From contig NZ_JBCDMV010000015.1 of the NCBI RefSeq assembly GCF_038433135.1, forward strand, positions 8,582 through 72,581: a stretch of 64,000 nt of DNA. The letters run 5' to 3'. Under the pieces are notes generated by a model. The model ran no database searches and was not told where the DNA came from. It saw nothing but the letters and a program-made list of their open reading frames with translations. Shown here one piece after another: positions 35,101 through 42,181 of this stretch (its first letter is position 1; the number at the start of each line of letters is the position of its first letter). The position numbers were made by a program, and so were the translations under genes. This DNA is from Luteococcus sp038433135 (GTDB lineage Bacteria; Actinomycetota; Actinomycetes; Propionibacteriales; Propionibacteriaceae).

Positions 35101-35246
35101 AGCTGTCCAGTCAGCAGGTACCGGTGAACGCAACTGGGCGGTACCTGCTGTTGCGTGGCACGTCGATCTGGGACGGTTCCCGCTGGATGACCGCGAGTGA
35201 GATCTCAGCCAGCAAGCCCGGCCCGGCACCTGTTCCCGAGCGCTGA
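32115..35246 (+). CDS. Secreted multidomain putative glycoside hydrolase with two F5/8-type C domains
   Basis: A 1043-residue exported protein. A signal peptide (about 1-32) is followed by a cadherin-like beta-sandwich domain (about 45-125), a discoidin/F5-8 type C carbohydrate-binding-like domain (about 138-290) and a TIM-barrel-like region (about 305-640) with LGDEGGY (Asp428-Glu429) as a candidate acidic active site and LLSWDNYYW. A linker (about 640-790), an NEW3-like domain (about 795-880) and a second F5/8 type C domain (about 890-1035, WIQLDLG) complete it. I cannot assign a GH family or substrate; binding of host or environmental glycans is inference. It has its own promoter and terminator and splits rpsQ from rplN. 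Confidence 0.75.
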   Translation: MRKSGRAAVLPMALALAAGAGIGTNSQTMARAVDPPQLGDIVIDKVGGLHRPFHPQVHDYAVATYASTESLLICPKVIRGEVTIAGQQADENGCARVPVALGINRVPIVVTSGGASEQYRVSIVRRPTDFRGREAVKGVRASAALQAADHPAEAAVDGQRESYWRPEQNKAGKPGEEGVSELVLTLPEKRWISKVTGFLNVTAEKMWVNDLPGNYLTIQTSVDGRTWRTVAEKATLREDSRIASHDPNAGRYYWDWNNPVQAKYVRISLGAGRQQVVDSFGVRELQVWGLARGAKPRKERFTKQQPVQPATGSLGVNRANELAIRNNITVSTWTPNDQRAAMTPNNAEYDSLARPAAIFYGLDVGPDPDGLHNATEFMRRNPQAQWGIARAPRGDNWSKLAEAGEPADFIHPSMKPYLQRLVEVQLGDEGGYSESEVAAFTKWFEFSKKQYPTALVHSNQFTTASWAKNAQSYVQQAKPDLLSWDNYYWGGGKTFGSHGPNAANTVNDLLGGLMWQSYREAATKGLTGDGSQPILWGQYLDAFDSDYSQSQRAIVTNLSLASGAKWFGLFRLDLNRYDGSNMVGPDGEPLREWHEYAALFRQIRTYGQYLTPMVNDWVAVQPGQSGAAGAPLTHRTPKGWRMDSFKASSAANGNHGIKGVSARNVGTQNNGLPGDVVLGYFKPLPGLDQKVLQQRFGSRSPRPFMVVNGLTSHAKRPNTSYFPRIDDGQFWQTAQEITLDVDPQAGDLMRVDPETGKISRVPVRDGKVTLRLGGGQAALMFWREAMLQTEMTAPAEAVPYTASTKVTVTVTNPLPRPVAGVRVSRAEAEGWQVGLPEQTVTLAPGASHTFTLEARNLRAAGPTPLTVTVAGQDFSRELTATLTGTPCSTERIQPTVVGASSEETGREDGRAINATDGKPETKWHSDWSTTSPALPHWIQLDLGSSQPVCQLSYQGRQDQTTGQGWVKDYEIYLSDQPIDPANLPAKPTAAGTFAAQLSSQQVPVNATGRYLLLRGTSIWDGSRWMTASEISASKPGPAPVPER

Positions 35247-35271
35247 AGCAAGCGGGTAGGAGCACCACCAG

Positions 35272-35309
35272 CACGCCTCCGGGGCCGATTGGCTCCCGGG
35301 GGCGTGTTT
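35272..35309 (+). terminator. Terminator after the putative glycoside hydrolase
   Basis: CACGCCTCCGGG pairs with CCCGGGGGCGTG (one G-U), with an inner GCC/GGC pairing; TTTCCCTT follows. It lies 25 nt after the stop. Confidence 0.7.
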
Positions 35310-35319
35310 CCCTTATGCT
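35289..35319 (+). promoter_or_regulatory. Candidate promoter of the spc genes (rplN)
   Basis: TATGCT (35314-35319) with a loose TTGGCT (35289-35294, 19-nt spacer). A TTGACA at 35319-35324 has no good -10 partner. A promoter must lie in the 241-nt gap because terminators isolate rplN from upstream genes; its exact position is uncertain. Confidence 0.3.
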
Positions 35320-35487
35320 TGACAAGTTGGCCTGAGCTGGGTCGCGCTCTCGCGTGCCCTTCACGGCCCAATGCCTGCGGACCTTCGGGTTCGGGGTTGT
35401 CCACCCCAGCTGGCCAAATCCAGGTGGGTTACACATTCAAGCCTCTCAAGGCCCTTTCGCGGGAACCGGTGGGGCAGAGGAGAACAA

Positions 35488-35856
35488 ATGATCCAGCAGG
35501 AGTCGCGGCTGAAGGTCGCCGACAACACTGGTGCCAAGGAACTCTTGTGCATCCGTGTTCTCGGTGGATCCAAGCGCCGTTACGCCGGTCTCGGCGACAC
35601 CATCGTGTGCAGCGTCAAGGACGCCATCCCCGGTGGCAACGTGAAGAAGGGCGAGGTCGTCAAGGCCGTCATCGTCCGCACCGTGAAGGAGAACCGTCGC
35701 GCCGACGGCTCCTACATTAAGTTCGATGAGAATGCGGCCGTCATCCTGAAGAACGACGGGGAGCCCCGCGGCACCCGCATCTTCGGCCCGGTTGCCCGCG
35801 AGCTGCGCGAGAAGAAGTTCATGCGCATCGTCTCGCTCGCCCCGGAGGTGATCTGA
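35488..35856 (+). CDS. rplN: 50S ribosomal protein L14
   Basis: A 122-residue L14 (MIQQESRLKVADNTGAKELLCIRVLGGS) of normal length that contacts 16S rRNA at a subunit bridge. GAGGAGAA precedes ATG 35488; the upstream open frame lacks support. It is the first gene of the spc set, 241 nt after an inserted secreted enzyme gene, and is followed after 1 nt by rplX. Confidence 0.98.
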   Translation: MIQQESRLKVADNTGAKELLCIRVLGGSKRRYAGLGDTIVCSVKDAIPGGNVKKGEVVKAVIVRTVKENRRADGSYIKFDENAAVILKNDGEPRGTRIFGPVARELREKKFMRIVSLAPEVI

Positions 35857-35857
35857 C

Positions 35858-36229
35858 ATGAAGTCCCTGAACGTCAAGAAGGGTGACCGCGTCAAGGTCA
35901 TCGCCGGCAAGGACAAGGGCACCATCGGCGAGATCATCGCCGTCGACGTCGAGCGCCAGCGCGTGACCGTCGAAGGTGTCAACATCATCAAGCGCCACCG
36001 TCGCGACCAGGCCACCCAGTCCGGTCAGCAGACCAAGGGCGGCATCATCGCCTCCGAGGCGCCGATCCACGTCTCCAACGTCCAGCTGGTCATCGGCTCG
36101 GGCAAGGACGCTCAGGTGACCCGCGTGGGCCACAAGCGCGTCGACGTGATGAAGCGTCGTCCCGACGGCTCTGAGTACGCCGCCCAGCGCAGCGTGCGCA
36201 TCGCCCGTAAGACCGGGGAGGAGATCTGA
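35858..36229 (+). CDS. rplX: 50S ribosomal protein L24
   Basis: A 123-residue L24 with an N-terminal KOW motif (VKKGDRVKVIAGKDKGTIGEII) and a long C-terminal part typical of actinobacteria (GGIIASEAPIHVSNV). L24 initiates 50S assembly. The stop shares one base with the rplE ATG (TGATG). Confidence 0.97.
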   Translation: MKSLNVKKGDRVKVIAGKDKGTIGEIIAVDVERQRVTVEGVNIIKRHRRDQATQSGQQTKGGIIASEAPIHVSNVQLVIGSGKDAQVTRVGHKRVDVMKRRPDGSEYAAQRSVRIARKTGEEI

Positions 36230-36894
36230 TGAGCGTCGAGAGCACCGAGCAGGTCGTGACCGAGACCGCCGAGAACAAGAACGTGGCCCGCGAACTGCCT
36301 CGCCTGAAGCAGAGGTACCGCGAGGAGATCGTCCCCGCGCTGCAGAGCGAGTTCAGCTTCGCCAACCCCATGCAGATCCCCGGTCTGGTCAAGATCGTGG
36401 TGAACATGGGTGTCGGTGACGCCGCCAATGACTCCAAGGTCATGGATGGCGCCATCAAGGACCTGACCGCCATCACCGGCCAGAAGCCGCAGGTGACCAA
36501 GGCCCGCAAGTCCATCGCCCAGTTCAAGCTGCGTGAGGGCCAGCCCATCGGCTGCCACGTCACGCTGCGTGGTGACCGGATGTGGGAATTCGCCGACCGG
36601 CTGCTGACCCTGGCCCTGCCCCGAATCCGCGACTTCCGCGGCCTCAACGGCAACCAGTTCGACGGCCTGGGCAACTACACCTTCGGTCTGAACGAGCAGG
36701 TCATGTTCCTGGAGATCGACCAGGACAAGATCGATCGCGTCCGCGGTATGGACATCACCTTCGTGACGTCGGCCTCCAACAACGAGGAGGGCAAGGCGCT
36801 GCTGAAGCACCTCGGCTTCCCGTTCAAGGAAGTTGACGATCCCAAGGCCAAGAAGGTGCGTCGCGGCCCGGCGTACTACAAGAAGAAGAAGTGA
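36229..36894 (+). CDS. rplE: 50S ribosomal protein L5
   Basis: A 221-residue L5 that binds 5S rRNA in the central protuberance. The core reads PRLKQRYREEIVPALQSEF, IVVNMGVGDA and KARKSIAQFKLREGQPIGCHVTLRG. The N-terminus and Lys-rich C-terminus are somewhat extended compared with E. coli (179 residues). It overlaps rplX by one base. Confidence 0.97.
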   Translation: MSVESTEQVVTETAENKNVARELPRLKQRYREEIVPALQSEFSFANPMQIPGLVKIVVNMGVGDAANDSKVMDGAIKDLTAITGQKPQVTKARKSIAQFKLREGQPIGCHVTLRGDRMWEFADRLLTLALPRIRDFRGLNGNQFDGLGNYTFGLNEQVMFLEIDQDKIDRVRGMDITFVTSASNNEEGKALLKHLGFPFKEVDDPKAKKVRRGPAYYKKKK

Positions 36895-36905
36895 GGCGCT
36901 GAACC

Positions 36906-37091
36906 ATGGCCAAGACAGCCCTGAAGGTCAAGCAGTCGCGTACCCCCAAGTTCGGCGTCCGCGCCTACACCCGCTGCCAGAAGTGCGGCCGGCCGAAGTC
37001 GGTCTACCGCAAGTTCGGTCTGTGCCGCGTGTGCCTGCGCGAGATGGCTCACAAGGGCGAGCTGCCCGGCGTGACCAAGTCGTCCTGGTGA
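36906..37091 (+). CDS. rpsZ: 30S ribosomal protein S14, zinc type
   Basis: A 61-residue zinc-dependent S14 (type Z). Four cysteines in CQKCG and CRVCLRE (two C-x2-C pairs, near residues 24, 27, 40 and 43) bind zinc. The paralogous zinc-free form is not in the window. It follows rplE by 11 nt. A structured gap of 191 nt separates it from rpsH, which is unusual because these genes normally adjoin. Confidence 0.97.
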   Translation: MAKTALKVKQSRTPKFGVRAYTRCQKCGRPKSVYRKFGLCRVCLREMAHKGELPGVTKSSW

Positions 37092-37116
37092 GCTCACGGA
37101 CTCACTGAGCCTGTCG

Positions 37117-37180
37117 CCGGCGGCGGGGGAGACCCCGCCGTCGGCGCACCATGCAGGCGCTCACCGCTGTGGTGGGCGCC
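37117..37180 (+). other. Two tandem hairpins between rpsZ and rpsH
   Basis: GCCGGCGGCGGGG/CCCCGCCGTCGGC (37117-37146, loop GAGA, one G-U) is followed by GCGCTCACC/GGTGGGCGC (37158-37180). Neither has a T-run. They could be a terminator, an RNase processing site or a protein-binding leader within the spc mRNA. Confidence 0.55.
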
Positions 37181-37282
37181 GGCACCACAAACTTCCTGGC
37201 CGCCGGTCAGGACAAAGCGCGAAAGGTCATGTCTGGGTGTACCCGGGCCTGAAACCGTCGCGAGAAAGAAGTGCAAACAGCC

Positions 37283-37690
37283 ATGACAATGACTGATCCG
37301 ATCGCAGACATGCTGACTCGTCTGCGCAACGCCAATCAGGCGTTCCACGACTCGACCTCCATGCCGCATTCGAAGATCAAGGTGGGCATCGCCGAGATCC
37401 TCAAGCAGGAGGGCTACATCACCGACTTCGAGGTTGCCGAGCCCGCCGAGGGCGAGGTCGGCAAGACCCTGAAGATCACCCTGAAGTACGGCGACGACCG
37501 CAAGCGTTCCATCGCTGGCCTGCGCCGCATCAGCAAGCCCGGCCTGCGCGTCTACGCCAAGTCGACTGCGCTGCCGAAGGTGCTGGGTGGGATGGGCATC
37601 GCCATCATCTCCACCTCGCAGGGCCTGCTGACTGACAGCCAGGCACACGAGAAGTCCGTGGGCGGCGAAGTGCTCGCCTACGTCTGGTGA
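37283..37690 (+). CDS. rpsH: 30S ribosomal protein S8
   Basis: A 135-residue S8 (MTMTDPIADMLTRLRNANQAFHD), central-domain organiser of the 30S subunit and, in E. coli, the translational repressor of spc. ATG 37283 is chosen by homology; an in-frame GTG at 37271 would add four residues. AGAAAGAAG upstream is the ribosome-binding site. It follows a structured gap after rpsZ. Confidence 0.96.
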   Translation: MTMTDPIADMLTRLRNANQAFHDSTSMPHSKIKVGIAEILKQEGYITDFEVAEPAEGEVGKTLKITLKYGDDRKRSIAGLRRISKPGLRVYAKSTALPKVLGGMGIAIISTSQGLLTDSQAHEKSVGGEVLAYVW

Positions 37691-37718
37691 CCCGACGAGA
37701 CTGATAAGGAGAATTTGA

Positions 37719-38261
37719 ATGTCACGCATTGGCAAGCTCCCGATCACCGTCCCGTCCGGTGTTGAGGTCAAGCTCGACGGCCAGAATGTCGAGGTGAAGG
37801 GTCCCAAGGGCACCCTGACCCACGTCGTTCCTGAGCCCATCAAGATTTCGAAGAATGAAGAAGGCCAGCTCGAGGTGGTTCGTCCTGACGACGAGCGCGA
37901 GAGCCGGTCCCTGCACGGCCTGACCCGGACCCTGGTGAACAACATGGTCATCGGTGTCACCGAGGGCTACGAGAAGAAGCTGGAGATCGTTGGCGTCGGC
38001 TACCGCGTCATGGCCAAGGGTCCCAAGCAGCTCGAGTTCGCGCTCGGCTTCTCCCACCCGGTGATCATTGACGCCCCCGAGGGCATCACCTTCGCCGTCG
38101 AGAAGCCCACCGCGTTCAGCGTCCAGGGCATCGACAAGCAGGTTGTGGGCGAGGTTGCGGCCAACATCCGCAAGCTCCGCAAGCCCGAGCCCTACAAGGG
38201 CAAGGGTGTGCGTTACGCCGGCGAGCAGGTTCGCCGCAAGGTCGGAAAGGCTGGTAAGTGA
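37719..38261 (+). CDS. rplF: 50S ribosomal protein L6
   Basis: A 180-residue L6 (MSRIGKLPITVPSGVEVKLDG), with the two repeated domains and the C-terminal motif RKLRKPEPYKGKGVRYAGE. TAAGGAGAA precedes the ATG. Its stop overlaps the likely GTG start of rplR by 4 nt. Confidence 0.98.
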   Translation: MSRIGKLPITVPSGVEVKLDGQNVEVKGPKGTLTHVVPEPIKISKNEEGQLEVVRPDDERESRSLHGLTRTLVNNMVIGVTEGYEKKLEIVGVGYRVMAKGPKQLEFALGFSHPVIIDAPEGITFAVEKPTAFSVQGIDKQVVGEVAANIRKLRKPEPYKGKGVRYAGEQVRRKVGKAGK

Positions 38262-38647
38262 CCATGGGTATCTCTCTGGGAGTCCGCAAGGGACTGGCTC
38301 CGAAGACTGCGTCGCGTCTGCGTCGTCAGGCTCGTGGCCGCAAGAAGATCCACGGTTCGGCCGAGCGTCCGCGCATGGTCGTCACCCGTTCCGCCCGCCA
38401 CATCGGCGTCCAGGTCATCGACGACGTGCAGGGTCACACCCTGGCGTCGGCCTCGACCATGGAGGCTGCCGTTCGTGGTGCCAGCGGCGACAAGTCTGCC
38501 AAGGCTGCGAAGGTCGGCGAGCTGATCGCCGAGCGCGCGAAGGCCGCTGGCGTCGAGAACGTGGTCTTTGACCGCGCCGGAAACAAGTACCACGGTCGCA
38601 TCGCTGCGCTGGCTGACGCCGCGCGCGAGGCTGGCCTCGGGTTCTGA
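38258..38647 (+). CDS. rplR: 50S ribosomal protein L18
   Basis: A 129-residue L18 that binds 5S rRNA (RRQARGRKKIHGSAERPRMVVTRSARHIGVQVID). GTG 38258 overlaps the rplF stop and sits 7 nt after GGAAAGG; ATG 38264 two codons later is an equally possible start. Sequence and length are typical. Confidence 0.96.
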   Translation: MTMGISLGVRKGLAPKTASRLRRQARGRKKIHGSAERPRMVVTRSARHIGVQVIDDVQGHTLASASTMEAAVRGASGDKSAKAAKVGELIAERAKAAGVENVVFDRAGNKYHGRIAALADAAREAGLGF

Positions 38648-38670
38648 TCACGACTGAAAGGCAAAAGACG

Positions 38671-39282
38671 ATGAGTGAAACTCAGCGCCGCGGTGGCGGT
38701 GCCGGAGGCGGCGAGCGTCGGGGTCGTGAGGACCGTCGAGGCAACGCCAAGCAGACCGAAGAGAAGTCGCAGTACCTGGAGCGCGTGGTTGCGATCAACC
38801 GCGTCGCCAAGGTGGTCCAGGGTGGCCGCCGGTTCAGCTTCACCGCACTGGTTGTGGTGGGCGACGGCGAGGGCACCGTGGGCGTCGGCTACGGAAAGGC
38901 CAAGGAGGTGCCCGCGGCGATCGCCAAGGGTGTCGAGGAGGCCAAGAAGCATTTCTTCAAGGTGCCGCTGATCCAGCGGACCATTCCGCACCCCGTCCAG
39001 GGCGAGAAGGCCGCTGGCGTCGTGATGCTGCGTCCGGCTTCGCCCGGTACCGGTGTCATCGCCGGTGGTTCGGCTCGCGCCGTGCTGGAGTGCGCCGGTG
39101 TGCACGATGTGCTCGCCAAGTCCCTGGGCTCGCCCAACGCCATCAACGTGGTGCACGCCACCGTTGAGGCGCTGCAGATGCTTGAGGAGCCGGAGCAGAT
39201 CGCGAAGCGTCGCGGCAAGTCCGTCGAGGACGTTGCCCCGGCCGCGCTGCTGAAGGCTCGCAAGGAAGGGGTGACCAACTGA
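38671..39282 (+). CDS. rpsE: 30S ribosomal protein S5
   Basis: A 203-residue S5 involved in decoding fidelity and mRNA unwinding. A Gly/Arg-rich N-terminal extension (RRGGGAGGGERRG) of about 30 residues precedes the core ERVVAINRVAKVVQGGRRFSFTALVVVGDG, whose spectinomycin-related loop is wild type. It is longer than E. coli S5 because of both termini. Its TGA shares a base with the rpmD ATG. Confidence 0.97.
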   Translation: MSETQRRGGGAGGGERRGREDRRGNAKQTEEKSQYLERVVAINRVAKVVQGGRRFSFTALVVVGDGEGTVGVGYGKAKEVPAAIAKGVEEAKKHFFKVPLIQRTIPHPVQGEKAAGVVMLRPASPGTGVIAGGSARAVLECAGVHDVLAKSLGSPNAINVVHATVEALQMLEEPEQIAKRRGKSVEDVAPAALLKARKEGVTN

Positions 39283-39464
39283 TGGCACGCCTGAAGGTGA
39301 CCCAGAAGAAGTCCAGCATCGGTGGCAAGCAGAACCAGCGCGAGACCCTGCGTACGCTGGGCCTCAAGCGGATCGGCGATGTCGTCGTGAAGGAGGACCG
39401 TCCCGAGATTCGTGGAATGGTCAAGACCGTGCAGCACCTGGTTGCTGTGGAAGAGGTTGAGTGA
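39282..39464 (+). CDS. rpmD: 50S ribosomal protein L30
   Basis: A 60-residue L30 (MARLKVTQKKSSIGGKQNQRETLRTLGLKRIGD), of typical length, ending at VKTVQHLVAVEEVE. It overlaps the rpsE stop by one base and lies 1 nt before rplO. Confidence 0.97.
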   Translation: MARLKVTQKKSSIGGKQNQRETLRTLGLKRIGDVVVKEDRPEIRGMVKTVQHLVAVEEVE

Positions 39465-39465
39465 C

Positions 39466-39906
39466 ATGGCGTTGAAGGTTCATCACCTGCGTCCTGCCCC
39501 CGGCGCCAAGACCGCCAAGACCCGCGTTGGTCGTGGTGAGGGCTCCAAGGGCAAGACTGCTGGTCGCGGTACCAAGGGTACCGGCGCGCGGAAGAACGTC
39601 CCCGAGAACTTCGAGGGTGGCCAGATGCCGATGCACATGCGTCTGCCGAAGGTCAAGGGCTTCAAGAACCCGTTCCGCACCGAGTACCAGGTTGTCAACG
39701 TTGGCACCATCGCCGAGCTGTTCCCGGAAGGCGGCGCCGTGAGCGTCGACGACCTGGTGGCCAAGGGCGCCGTCCGCAAGGGCCGCCTGGTGAAGGTGCT
39801 GGGCAATGGCGACATCCAGGTTGCCGTGCAGGTGAGCGCCGACGCGTTCACCGGCTCGGCCAAGGAGAAGATCGAGAAGGCTGGTGGCTCCGCTACGGAG
39901 CTGTGA
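39466..39906 (+). CDS. rplO: 50S ribosomal protein L15
   Basis: A 146-residue L15. It has the basic N-terminal arm LRPAPGAKTAKTRVGRGEGSKGKTAGRGTKG and the globular C-terminus. It is a late-assembly 50S protein that normally precedes secY directly; here a terminator, a palindromic repeat and an antisense oppABCDF operon intervene. ATG 39466 was chosen by homology. Confidence 0.97.
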   Translation: MALKVHHLRPAPGAKTAKTRVGRGEGSKGKTAGRGTKGTGARKNVPENFEGGQMPMHMRLPKVKGFKNPFRTEYQVVNVGTIAELFPEGGAVSVDDLVAKGAVRKGRLVKVLGNGDIQVAVQVSADAFTGSAKEKIEKAGGSATEL

Positions 39907-39923
39907 TCCACGCCTGACACAAG

Positions 39924-39958
39924 CGGGGCGGTACCACTTCGGTGGTGCCGCCCCGTTT
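39924..39958 (+). terminator. Terminator after rplO
   Basis: CGGGGCGGTACCAC pairs with GTGGTGCCGCCCCG (one G-U), loop TTCG, followed by TTTCT. Confidence 0.8.
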
Positions 39959-40024
39959 CTGCGTGTTCGGGCTTGAGGGCGGATGGTGGCCGTTGGTGGA
40001 GTAGGGTGGCGCCACGAAAGGGCC

Positions 40025-40093
40025 CCTCGACAGGCTCGGGGATCGTGGTTGGGTCGGGCACTGACGTGACCGCGATGGCCGAGCCTGTCGAGG
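40025..40093. repeat. Palindromic intergenic repeat, copy 2
   Basis: Perfect arms CCTCGACAGGCTCGG (40025-40039) and CCGAGCCTGTCGAGG (40079-40093) enclose a 39-nt core containing ATCGTGGTTG. It lies between the convergent rplO and oppF genes. Confidence 0.85.
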
Positions 40094-40107
40094 CCTCCAG
40101 ACAACCG

Positions 40108-41127
40108 TCAGGCCGGCACCACCTTGCGCAGCTCCGGGTAGTGGCAGGCCGACGGGTGTTCACCAGCGCCCTCGGAAGCGGGCACGAGCTGCGGTTCCTC
40201 GGCGCAGCACTTCTCCGTCGCCTTCCAGCAGCGGGTGTGGAAGCGGCAACCAGACGGGGGATTGGCGGGACTGGGCACGTCACCGGTGAGCACGATCTGG
40301 TCGCGCTTGCCGCGCAGCGTCGGGTCGGGTAGCGGCACGGCCGACAGCAACGCCTGGGTGTAGGGATGGGTCGGGCGTTCGTAGATCTGCTGGTCGTCGC
40401 CGATCTCCACCATCTTGCCCAGGTACATCACGCCCACCCGGTCGGAGATGTGCCGTACCACCGCGAGGTCATGCGCGATGAAGACATAGGCCAGGCCGAG
40501 TTCGCTCTGCAGCTTCTCCAGCAGGTTGACCACCTGGGCCTGCACGGATACGTCCAGGGCACTGACCGGCTCGTCGCAGATCAGCACCTTGGGGTTCAGC
40601 GCAATGCCGCGCGCAATCCCGATCCGCTGGCGCTGGCCGCCGCTGAACTGGTGCGGGTAGCGGTTGATGTGCTCCGGGTTGAGACCCACCTGCTCCAACA
40701 ATTCCTGCACCCGCTGGCGTCGGCCCTTCTTGCCGACGGCGTCGGGGTGGATCTCGAAGGGTTCGCCGATGATGTCGCCGACGGTCATCCGCGGGTTGAG
40801 CGACGTGTAGGGATCCTGGAAGACGATCTGGATGTCGCGGCGCAGCCGACGCATCGCCGATCCGGACTTGGCGTGCACATTCTCACCCTGGAAGGTGAGG
40901 GTGCCCTCGGTGGGTTCCTCCAGCCGCATCAGCAGGCGGCCCAAGGTGGACTTGCCGCAGCCGGATTCACCGACGATGCCCAGCGTCTCGCCGGGGTACA
41001 GATCGAGGTCGACGCCGTCGACGGCCTTGACGCTCCCGACGGTGTGCCGGATGATGCCGCCCTTGATCGGGTAGTGCTTCTTCAAGCCGCGAGCGGACAG
41101 GATGGGGGAGCTGACCGGGTCAGCCAT
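40108..41127 (-). CDS. oppF: Peptide ABC transporter ATP-binding protein (OppF-like)
   Basis: A 339-residue ABC ATPase. It has Walker A GESGCGKST, signature FSGGQRQRIGIARG and Walker B KVLICDEPVSALD. The C-terminal oligopeptide-transporter domain includes the cysteine cluster GCRFHTRCWKATEKC, which may hold an iron-sulfur cluster. ATG 41127 overlaps the oppD stop by 8 nt; the longer frame would overlap it far more. Last gene of the opp operon, pairing with OppD to drive import. Confidence 0.94.
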   Translation of the reverse strand: MADPVSSPILSARGLKKHYPIKGGIIRHTVGSVKAVDGVDLDLYPGETLGIVGESGCGKSTLGRLLMRLEEPTEGTLTFQGENVHAKSGSAMRRLRRDIQIVFQDPYTSLNPRMTVGDIIGEPFEIHPDAVGKKGRRQRVQELLEQVGLNPEHINRYPHQFSGGQRQRIGIARGIALNPKVLICDEPVSALDVSVQAQVVNLLEKLQSELGLAYVFIAHDLAVVRHISDRVGVMYLGKMVEIGDDQQIYERPTHPYTQALLSAVPLPDPTLRGKRDQIVLTGDVPSPANPPSGCRFHTRCWKATEKCCAEEPQLVPASEGAGEHPSACHYPELRKVVPA

Positions 41128-42178
41128 GGAAGACCTCCTGGGCGTAGTGGCAGGCGCTGGCGCGATCGGGGGAGGCGGCGGGATCGGCCACGGGCAGCAG
41201 GGCCGGCGCCTGGCCGGTGCGGCACCGATCCGTGGCGCGCGGGCACCTCGGGTGGAAGGCACAACCAGCCGGGATCGCCAGCAGATTGGGCGGCAGGCCG
41301 CCAATGGCGCGCAGGGTCTGTCCCTTCTGGTCCAGCCGGGGGATCGAGTCGATCAGGCCACGGGTGTAGGGGTGGGCCGGGCGGGCATAGGTGTCAGCCA
41401 CGTCAGCGGTCTCCACCATCCGACCGGCATACATCACATTGATTCGGTCGGCGACGTCGGCCACCACACCGAGGTCATGGGTGATCAGGATCAGCCCCAT
41501 GCCGGACTCGTCCTGCAACTCCTTCAACAGGTCCATGATCTGGGCCTGTACCGTGACGTCCAGGGCTGTGGTGGGCTCGTCGGCGATCAGCACCTCGGGT
41601 TCCAGGGCGATGGCCATTGCGATCATGATCCGCTGGCGCATGCCACCACTGAACTGGTGCGGATAGGCCTTGACTCGTTCCCGGGCGGCCGGGATCTGCA
41701 CCCTTTCCATCAGCTGGATGGCCTTGTCCTGGGCGTCGGACTTGTTGAGGCCCCGATGGATCCGGAACATCTCGGCAATCTGCCAGCCCACCGGGAAGAC
41801 CGGGTTGAGGGAGCTGAGCGCATCCTGGAAGATCATCGACAACAACGGGCCGCGGGTGCACTGGCGCTGCTTCTCGGGCAGCTGCAGCAGGTCCACCCCG
41901 CGGTAGACCACCTCGCCGCCGGTCACGTAGCCGGGCGGGCTGTCGATGATGCCCAGCACGGCCTGGGCCGTGACGGACTTGCCGGAACCGGATTCCCCCA
42001 GGATGGCGAGCGTCTCCCCCTGGTCGAGGTTGAAGGTGACGCCATTGATGGCGTGCGCCACACCCTGACGCATCCGGAATTCGACCTGCAGGTCGTTGAC
42101 CCGCAGGAGGGGGGCATCCCAGTCGAAACCGATCCGGTCGACGCCGATGCTGGTCTGCTTCTTCGTTGTGGAGGTCAC
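41120..42178 (-). CDS. oppD: Peptide ABC transporter ATP-binding protein (OppD-like)
   Basis: A 352-residue ABC ATPase with GESGSGKSV (Walker A), FSGGMRQRIMIAMA (signature), EVLIADEPTTALD (Walker B) and the C-terminal GCAFHPRCPRATDRC cluster of the Opp/Dpp subfamily. It starts at GTG 3 nt after oppC. Paired with OppF, it energises the OppBC channel. Confidence 0.94.
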   Translation of the reverse strand: MTSTTKKQTSIGVDRIGFDWDAPLLRVNDLQVEFRMRQGVAHAINGVTFNLDQGETLAILGESGSGKSVTAQAVLGIIDSPPGYVTGGEVVYRGVDLLQLPEKQRQCTRGPLLSMIFQDALSSLNPVFPVGWQIAEMFRIHRGLNKSDAQDKAIQLMERVQIPAARERVKAYPHQFSGGMRQRIMIAMAIALEPEVLIADEPTTALDVTVQAQIMDLLKELQDESGMGLILITHDLGVVADVADRINVMYAGRMVETADVADTYARPAHPYTRGLIDSIPRLDQKGQTLRAIGGLPPNLLAIPAGCAFHPRCPRATDRCRTGQAPALLPVADPAASPDRASACHYAQEVFHG

Positions 42179-42181
42179 GGG

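Noticed and set aside
31976..35271. Transposon carrying the putative glycoside hydrolase
   Set aside because: No transposase, terminal inverted repeats or target duplication were seen at the borders.
35319..35324. TTGACA as -35 of the spc promoter
   Set aside because: No acceptable -10 lies 16-18 nt downstream; TATGCT just upstream is a better, though still weak, candidate.
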